DNA from: Micropterus salmoides
Lineage: Eukaryota > Chordata > Actinopteri > Centrarchiformes > Centrarchidae
NCBI RefSeq assembly: GCF_014851395.1
Contig: NW_024040928.1
Location: forward strand, 15,949,012-16,013,011
Length of the DNA: 64,000 nt
Direction of reading: 5' to 3'
The notes below the pieces were generated by a model. It was not told where the DNA came from. It saw only the letters and a list, made by a program, of their open reading frames with translations, and ran no database searches. Below are positions 25,101 through 35,231 of this stretch, one piece after another. The position numbers and the translations under genes are program-made. How positions within the stretch are numbered: the stretch's first letter is position 1; each line of letters opens with the position of its first letter.

Positions 25101-28100
25101 CTGAATTATACATGAGGGACTGACAAATGGATACACTTTACTTTTGCCCAGGGGGAGAACAACAGTCATGTAGCATACAGAAAAAAAGTATTGTTACAGT
25201 TCTCCGTTTAGCCTTTCTACCACACACACACACACACTTACAGCCTCACACTAACTTAAGCAAAACAAATGGAACAACTGAGTTATCAAGGCCATCCCTG
25301 AATGCTTGATTTAATTACACAATCAGACAAAGGCATTTACAAGGTCCCAGAAAGGACTAACTGATCCAATCTGCTATAGCAGAGCAGCTGTGTTATGACT
25401 TCTACAGACTCTCACTGTAGTGAAGGGTAAGCCACCTGAGGCAGTGACGACCTATCATTATTAACAAAGTGAGCCAACGTTTGGTAAGTAACACTCAAGA
25501 GAGAGAAAGGAAGCCAGTGAATGCATGAGGGAGATAATAAAACTTCATGGACACAACAGAGGTAGGATTATGGAGACAGGGGACAGACGGAGGCCGAGAG
25601 AAGTCGATTAACTATATGAATTGAATTGGGGTTTTTTGTATTTTCCTTTAGCTTTGGCAGTACTGTTGTATAACATTCATGCCAATAAAGCAAATTTCGT
25701 TTCGACCTGACTTCTTTTCTACGTGAGATGGAAGAATTTAGAAAGATGCGTGGCGCTGCAGAGAGTCCCCAGCGCCGGTTGTAATAGCGATACAACCCAT
25801 TGTAGGTATCGGAGAGGGAATGGGGCATTGGGGTGGACAGGGACAGGAGATTGCAAAGCGACTGGGCACGGTGTAGACCAGTGGTTCTCAACCTTTTTTG
25901 GGCCAGCGCCCCCCTATCCATTATCCAGGTCCCTTACCGCCCCCCATCAAAAAACAGGTTTGCTATTTGCCCTGAATATTGTTGATTTTTTTTATTGTTA
26001 CTATTGTTATTAAAAACATGGAAAAGGTAACAACTGTGTGAAGAAACTGTGTGAAGCCAGATACTGTTTTCTTGGATGGGGCACTTAATAAGCGGGAGGT
26101 ATATGGGGTCCTCCCCCAGAAGATTGAGCTTAAAACACTTAATTTCCTGCATTCTGGTGAAAATTTCACCTCCAATTTCTGCCTTTTCTGTCTTAAAAAA
26201 ATGTCTAAAAATTCAGTTGGCAGGTGACAATTCAAAATATATAATTATAATAGAATATAATCTAGTGAGGCTCTCAGGCATTCTTATTGCTTTTAAATGT
26301 TTTTCTCCTGTAGATCAACTTATTTAATATCATCCCTGCTGAGTCAACACACATGATTAAGTCTTACCACTTCTTTTATGGGTAAGTAATAATAACTTAT
26401 CATAACTCTGTTTCCCTCAGAATGACAGTGTAACTGTGGCGCAGCTATATACAGCATGCTAGCCTCGAAAACCCAGCTGTATTCTAACATTAACTTAGCG
26501 CTCCTTATTAGCTAGGCTCCTTACATGCTTGCTAATAACTTTTAATAGCTGGGTCTCCGACATCGACAGCGTTGTGTTGGACAGATTTGTGCAGCTGTGT
26601 TAACGAAGGAGAGAGATCGAGAGACGGATGAGAGAGACGAGCGAGAGGAAGTGCTGCCTGAATACGCGCTGCCTGCAGCTCAAATACGATTTTAAATAGG
26701 CCTAGTAAAAAAATCTAATATCAATATGTGGCGGTCAGCGTTGATATTGTGGCAGGCCGCCACAAATAAATGTACGTTTGGGAAAAACTGTAACTTATCT
26801 GCTTATGTTCAAAAATTTCTGCACATTCAGAATCTCTCCCACATATCGGAGTTCTCTGACACAAAAAAGTCATAATGGGAGACTACATCATTAGCCTATT
26901 TAAAGAGAATTCATAATATATTACAACATGCCCTATACTGCATTATGATACTGAAGTATCCCCTCGCCGTCTAACAGACAAAACTGGATGAGACTAGGAA
27001 GTGCTCATGCTGGGGGAAAACGAAACTAACCAACAACACCTGTGATCAGACAGAAAGCTCACGAATAATTCCACAGACGTTAACTTCAGCACCTCTGATA
27101 AAGTGCCGCTTACAATCCCCAACAGAGCTTCAGTTTAACGTTACATTTTTATAGCCTAAACTACAGTATATGTCCACTTTGGCACAAACTGTCTGCGACT
27201 CACACCACGAGGTGGGTCCACGTCACTCGCTGGTGTCGCAGCGAAGTTGCTTTCAGGGTGAGTCCGACAGCAGAATATCCCTTTTATAAATGTGTAACCA
27301 CTGCGATAACAAGATGTTCACGGTGTATTCCTCAGAGAAATAAACACCTTTCCACCAAGAAAGAGAACGTTGATTTTACAGAGTTTACACAGTAAACGCA
27401 TTGTGGGTAAAAATTTATAGATGATACTCTGACTTCCCGTTCCGGTGAAGGCAGCACGAAGCTGCACCAAAAGTAGCTGATGGAGAAAAATACACAGTCT
27501 TGTCCAGTTGCAGTGGAATAAACTGGCAGGTTTTAATGTTGCAGACCAGTTTTTTGCAAGTAGTTTAAAGTTTAAACTTCTATTGTTGTGAATCTTAAGT
27601 GTAAACTCGCCTTAGAATTTCCAACCAACAAACGCCCCCCAAAAGCAGCTCAGCGTCCCCACCTTCCAAAATATTGCTTCCAGCGCCCCCCAACGTCCTC
27701 GGAACGCCCCCGTTGAGAAACACTAGTGTAGACGGTCGGTGATTGTTCCCTCTGGCTGGATGAAACACGATCTGTTGGCATTTCCTTGCGTCCGGGTCAT
27801 TCCAGCACACGGTAGCTGTTTCTGATCGGGTTTCCCAAAGCGGTTTTTCAGGTGTGCTGTCCCAAAGTACAAAGTAGTAGCAATCTTAGGCAGGAAGGAC
27901 AGGTACATACGATTTCCACATACTCGGACGCACTAAACGAAACAAACCAAGGTTTTTACGCAGTGGCTGCTTTCCCTCCCGACTATCCATGGTACAAACC
28001 ATTAAAACACGCAAAACCCTCATTTAAATATCGCCACCTCCATTATGTTTGCTTCTGTTGTCATCTACGCAATAATTCTTAGGAAATCACCCATAACAGG

Positions 28101-28195
28101 TACTAAAATTCCACGTGGAATATTTTAGAATGGACACGCAGTTCAGTACTCTTTATTCAGGGTTGTTAGCTTATCGGGCCCATACTGTACATTTA

Positions 28196-28250
<55 letters not shown>

Positions 28251-28326
28251 CAGGAGAAAAATTTGGTTGGGTGCTCTGTCTTCTTGTGTCCTCCTGCCTC
28301 AGATTGATGAAAAGCTACAGAGCACA

Positions 28327-28361
<35 letters not shown>

Positions 28362-30304
28362 CTACATGGTGTTTGTAAACATGAATATATCCATGTTACT
28401 CTTTTGGATACAGTAAACAATAGAGTCAAAATAACGGTCTAAATAATTGGCAGCTTCATCTCATCAAAATTTGCATTACATTTCTTGCTAAATCCTGGTA
28501 CTGTTGTAGAGTTAGAAATATTTCCCCAGGGTACACCTCAATGATTTGTTCAAAATGCATTTTTTGTTCTTTTTGCTTAACTAAAAAAGATAATTCATTG
28601 TTTAGCTTAATTACCTATTTGATGATAAATCTGATATATAGCAGGTCAAAGTTGAAACATGTCTGCAACAGGGCTGCAGCTAACTATTATTTTCATTATC
28701 AACTAATTTGCAGTCTATCTTCACGATTAATAGACTAATCGTTTAGTCTATAAAATGTAAAGAAATGGTAAAAAATGCTCATCACAATTTTCCAGAGCCC
28801 AAAGTGACGTCTTCAGATTTCTTCTTTTGTCCAACCAACAGTCCAAAACCCAAAGATTCTTCATTTACTATGATAAATGACAAAGAATAGCAGCAATTCC
28901 TTACATTTAGGAAGATTAAACCAGATAAAAACAGACTGAAACAGTGAATCAATTATCAAAATAGTTCAATCAATCAATTTATTTTCTTTCCATCGACTTA
29001 TTGATTAACCGACTACTCGTATAGGGATGCACCGATCTGACATTTTCATCTTGATACTGATACCAATACCTGGGCTTTGGGTATCGGCCAATGCAGAGTA
29101 TCCGATCTGATACCAGTAATACGTTGTATAATTATTTTATGTGTAAGGCAACATCAGCGTGAAATACTTCCAAACTGCTATCCCCCTGGTTTTTATCTCC
29201 CTCCATGGTATGTTAGCTGTCCTAGCAAAATGTTCGGGTCTACCAGCGCATTGCTGGCGCTTCCATGGGGTTATCACATAGTATGCACGTATGCATTTCT
29301 GGACTAATTCATGGTGATGCTGCAGCATTTCCAGATCTCAGCAATTAACTTGGTGAGTACAAGAGAGTGCAGCCGAATAAACTTCAGTTCCTAGATCAGC
29401 GACATAAGAGGTGACTGATGATAAGAACGGGAAAAAAATTTTAAAATAAAAATAATTCAAAGCCATAGCCACAGTGGCATGACAATTACTCTGCCCACAG
29501 TGATCACAGAGAGAGCGAAATGCCAGGGATAAGTACGAGTAATGGTGAGATCTAAGAAGCTGAAGATGTTTTTTTCCAAGTTGAGAAGATCAGAGCGGGT
29601 GAGGGATATAGATGTGGGAAAGGAGATATGAACATTAAAGTGATGCTTTTTTGATGCTTTTGTGATCCCTGTAGGGCATTTGACTTTTTGCCTCGGCCCT
29701 CTTCCCACAGGAAGGTCAGAGTGAAGGTCAGGAAAGTGTACCTGGAGCTGACACCAACACTCTCCTTCTCACTGCTTACAAACCTACAGAACACATCTAT
29801 AGCATGGACTGTTATAGACACATAACGCAGAGGCCAGAGGTAGCCACCGGCCAACCTCTGAGTCGCAATTTGGTGTTGCAGAGTGCTATATGTTAAGCAA
29901 GAGCACGGTGTCCTGCTGCCCCAAAGCATTTAGGGAGAGCACAGGGCTGTCAGATGTGTGTGACAAGTACGTGCAAAAGCGACAAACAAGAGAGGCAGTG
30001 CAGGAATGTGTGTGTCAGGATGAATCTGATGCAGCGCGAGGTGGCTATAAACCTCTGCCAAGCAACACTGAGCACTGAGAGAAGCACACTGTTCTAATCA
30101 GTGTGGGCAGAAACACAGAAGGCGCACACACACAAACACACACACAGATGGATATCTTAACATGATGTTCTACCTCCTAATTACAAAATGTCACTTATTC
30201 AGCTGAACTACCAATTACACCCATTTAGTAAAGACATTTAGCTAATGAGGAAAATTTGAGTATACCCGTTTGTCAGTGAACGAGTGAGTTAGTGTGAGGC
30301 TGTA

Positions 30305-30362
<58 letters not shown>

Positions 30363-31555
30363 TGAGTGTATCAGGTCGAGCAGCACCAGGTGCTGCAGCA
30401 GCAGCCTCTGATCTCAGTCTGTGAAGCTCCTTATCAGTAAGCGAGTGGTGGATAGTTTCTCTCTCCACCTCTCATATCTTTTTCTTAGGACAGATAGTAT
30501 CTCGCTTAAACACCCTTAACCAAAGAGGGGTGAGGAACTTCTTGTCTCTCTCTCACACACTCACACACACCCCTCCTTCAGTTGTTTCCCCTCTTCCCAC
30601 TTTTCATCCCCTCCCTCATGGAGATGCAGGTGATAGGGAAAGGCATAGGGCAAGCTGCCGTTTAGCATGCAGGCACTGCTCTCTCTTCTGTTGTACTTCA
30701 ATGCAAATGTTGTCCCATATTTCCCCTCCTAACTTCTTCCTCCTGCAGCCCTGAAACACTCCGTCCTTTCCTTCTTTCTCTTGTTTATCATTTGTCCTCT
30801 GTCTTTCATGTTTCATGTTGCGTATAGTGCAAGAATAAATTTAATCCTACATTGTGGGTATGACAGAATGTTACAGTATGAAGGACTTGAATACATAAAG
30901 TACATGTACTACTACTATTACATTAGTTTTTTGCCATTGTGTTACAGTTACTGTGTGCTAAGAAGTACGTAGATGAACTGTATGCATCTCCTCATCACTT
31001 TGGGAAGGCTTTTGTCACAGTGTTTCTAACATATGCTTACTGGTCATCACCCACAATGCTTCTGGATAAACAAATTACACATTTTAACTTTCTGCATCCA
31101 CAGAATCGCTGGAGTCTGCATGACGTGAATTTTGTCATACCAAAGTCCCTTCGGTTGCTGTGTGATGTGTGATCTAAACATGTAGTGAAGCGGGCGATAA
31201 GAATAAAACCCGTTATCACAGAATATGTAATTCCATATCATGATTTATGCAATATGCATATGTGAAAAAAGAAAGCACATTAAAACAGTGGACCTTTCTG
31301 CTGTCTCTGGGATGTGTTTATGTCTGTAAATCCGATCATTTGAAATTACAAATGCCTTTAAGCAAATGACTAATCTCATCACTACAGTCTTTCCAGTCCC
31401 AGAGAAAAACAAACATACTAAATAACAAATACGGATTCAGAGAAACAGAGAGATGTTGTTTTAGCAAATATCCATTATATACACAGTATGTACAGGTACT
31501 GCTTTAGTAAGTGGTTTAGCAGACATGCCGGGTAAAGCTTATTTGAATAGACCTT

Positions 31556-31607
<52 letters not shown>

Positions 31608-32102
31608 AAATGAAGAGTTATGTACTAAGTGCCGAAGAAAATGGGAATCAAGGAGGGTTAACAAGCAGTGGAAGACAAAAACAAAAAGTAGCAGGAAAAC
31701 AGAAAAGTGAATTCTGAAAGATCAAGATGTCATGTGAAGTCATGTGAGAGACAAGTATCTCAAAGAAAATTGCCAATAGAAGAAGAATTCTCCTATGGAA
31801 TATAGAAACAGAGGCACAAAAGGATTAATAGAAAAAGAGGGAAGCAGCAAGAGACTATAGAGTACATAAAGAAACAGTTAGAGCCCAGTGGGACTTGGGG
31901 TGGCTCTGTGGCCTTCCATAATGGCCTGCAGCCAGTGCAGTGATATAACGGTGCCATTAAATAGGGGATATAGGCCATTAGTTTGGCTGGCTGGAGTGAT
32001 AGGGGAAAAAGATCCTGACAGCACACAAATAGCATCTATGCAATGGAGCAGAGATCAATCAGAGAGATGGGAGTGGACTGTGGAGGACAACAAAAGCAGA
32101 GA

Positions 32103-32141
<39 letters not shown>

Positions 32142-33698
32142 GGGGGTTATCAGTCAGGAAAGGAGGAAGAGGAGAAAGGGTGTGGAGACCTAAAGGGCAA
32201 AGCGAGGGATGATAACCTTTGAAGGCTTGAGGGTATGTAGGGTGTGAGTGAGGTGAGTGGGGGTGCATGCTCAGATTGAATGTGCATATATCCGTGTGAT
32301 AAAGCACTTTTTGACCTCTGCCACTGCCCCATCAGTGCTACTGCATGCACCACTCTGGCCATCTCTCCATCTCACATCTCCCCGACCTCCAGCTAAACAT
32401 CTTTCATGCCGTCCACCATCTTACACTCTGTGTCCATAAGCTGTGGACTGATAAAACCCAATTCATTCCAGTGTGTCTTTCTATACCAAGTCTATTACTG
32501 TATATGTAAGAGGGCGCACGGCTATCGCCATTGCCACCCACCCATCCATCCATCGTCAATCGCTTATACTGTGTACAGGGTCGCGGGGGGCTGGAGCCAA
32601 TCCCAGCTGACAATGCCCGAAAGGCAGGGTACACCCTGGACAGGCCACCAGTCCATCGCAGGGTGCCATTGCCACCCCTTTCAATAAAATTTGTCATTTC
32701 GTGACATCAAGATCAATTATGTCTGAGAAGTCAAGTTTTTTTTGTATTGCAAGACAAAAGACACAATATTGACATGACATACACTGGGAAATAAGACAAA
32801 AACAAAACAAAAAAATTATAAAAATAAACATAAATACATGAATTAAAATAAATAAAATTAATTGATCTTGTGTGTATGTGTCCTATATTGTCAGAGTTGC
32901 AAGATGACTGTTGGATGGGGGATAGAGAGAGGGCGAGAGGCTAGTGGGGAGATACAGGGGGGGCCAAAGAGGAACCAAACAGAACAAAGAGAATAGTTTA
33001 ATAAAATAAATTAAAATTAAAATAATTAAATGGAATACAGCTGTTACTATCACCATGAATTCAAGGTTTTAACATTTGACTATGAATATTAATTCTAACA
33101 AATAAACAATTATATAAAAATAATGCTGTGATGATTACTGCAGTATTCATTCTACGTACAGAATCATCCTACACTATGAAAAAGTCCAATACAAACCATA
33201 ACTCAGCAGTGATTCAGAAACAATTTCTGCAGCAATTTGCTTTTGAGTCAATCTAAATTTTGTAGCAAGTTGGACAGTGTGTAATCAGTCAGTCACCAAA
33301 TTTTCTCAGGTCATTAAGGGTTTTAAAGAACTTCAAAAGAAGCTTTGTGAGGGGTTTTGGTAATAGTATCTGTAAAATACTTTGTGTTCTCCACTCTCCT
33401 CCATCCGGCCCAACCCCCATCCTCCTATCTTTATCCCTCTACAGTCCTGATTTATGGCCCCATCCCTGCCTGCACTCATTCCCCTCGCCTTCACTCCTCC
33501 TCACATGCCGAACACAGACCCACACAGACAATTCTAAAAGCATACACTTTAAACTGTGAACAGCGGTGCATGTTTGAGAGATTGAGGGGAAAGAAGGGGT
33601 GGGGGTGCCGTTTACGGGAAACAAACCCCTCGCTAAACTCCTCCCACAACTGTCCATCTTCCTGTCACATTCATCTGACTTCTCTCCTTGAAGTTTTG

Positions 33699-33739
<41 letters not shown>

Positions 33740-35172
33740 ATAATAGACATCTGATTTTACAAATCTTTAATGAATAGTGGTCGGGAGAAGAAAATAAATA
33801 AAGAGTGCAGGTTTTTCCATTTACAAGACAGCTTAATTTGGCTTTACATGAGTGCGGAAGAGTTAAACGGAGTGGAGGACCTGCAGAGGAGGCCCAGAAA
33901 ATTCTGCGGTACAATCCTTTTACACTCCACTGCTTTTGCTGCAGTGCCCTGTATTACGCGCCCATCCCTCCATCCTTCTATCTTACCCTCCTCCTCTCCT
34001 CCGACCCCGACACCACCGCTCACTTAAAGTGCAGCTGAGCTGATCCTTATCCACTGTCTCTCAAGCTAATACTTGAGGCTAAAGGAGGGGGTGGGGGCTT
34101 ATTTATGAAGGGAGATAAAAACCAAGGACCACACGCGCGGATGCAGCAGGCCGTGGAGAATCGCTCACAATATGTGTCCAAAAACAGAAATGTCACATGA
34201 ATATGAACAAGTAGCCTTATGTCAAATCGATACAAAGATCGCTTTGTTGCTACTTTGGTGTTTCCTGTAAATCTGTAGATGTGTATCTAATAAGATAAAC
34301 ATCACTATCCATTCTTTGAAGGTGGTAGAGAGGAGAGGAGAAAGACAAGGCAGAAAGAGAATGGCAGGTGGAGGAAGAGGACAGGTAACATAAAAAAAAA
34401 AGCCTGCAAAGCAATTCAATGGAGGGAAGCCTCTGAAGAGGGAAGCAGGAAAAAAAATGAGGACAGAACAAAAACTAAGTTTAGGATGAACAATCTGAGT
34501 AATCTGGACCTGGACGGTCCGGTCTGATCCTCAACTGTAAAACACAAACTCATGATTCTGCAAAAACTAAGAAAGAATTCACTGCCTTGTAAAGAGTATC
34601 ACAGCCTTTGCTTGCATTCACAGTGGAGGCATAAGTAGCGAGTGCAGCCCAGTGAGCAATTTACTGTCTCTGTGTCAGTGACAAGGAAGCAGTTAGAGTA
34701 GCATTGTGCAAAGCCGTAAACATACTGCTGGCCCATGGGAAATCGATACGGCGCTTTGGAGCATGGTATTATACCGCTGTGATTCTCTCCCTTTTTTACT
34801 TTGCACCCACCGCACTCTCCTCTAGCAACGCTATCCTGTCATCCCGCCTCCCCTCTCTCAGGATAACCTGGCTTACCTGACAGTCCTGACGATTATCGCA
34901 TTCCTTTTTATTATTGCTCACCACAGATCCAATTTCTCCTCACAAGGAGAAATCCAGCCAAACTGAAACACAAAATGTCTCTAATAGAGGGCTGGGGTTT
35001 GTACTATTGGGTTGTGAAAAATGACACCGCCTCATAGCTGCGCTGTTAACACTGTGGGGGGTGCAAACACAAACACACGCACATCAACAATTGCACATCC
35101 AATTTGTCACAGTTACAGACACATATGACACTGAAGAGGTGACGGTGTGACTGGAGGACAGAAAGAGGGACA

Positions 35173-35231
<59 letters not shown>

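Larger units (their letters stand above)
25568..27908 (-). pseudogene. Possible 161-codon ORF split by an hAT insertion, unrecognised
   Basis: On the minus strand an open frame from ATG at 27,908 runs 61 codons to 27,726, the inner edge of the hAT target duplication. On the other side the frame from 25,870 to the stop at 25,568 is open for 100 codons. Removing the element and one duplicate joins the two exactly in frame (the shared codons read LH). Text at the join side includes RAQSLCNLLSLSTPMPHSL and YRYYNRRWGLSAAPRIF. I recognise no family. It may be a remnant of an older element or a chance ORF. Confidence 0.3.

Noticed and set aside
29552..29929. 125-codon minus-strand ORF in wasf1 intron 2
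   Set aside because: No family resemblance and no flanking splice logic; length compatible with chance.
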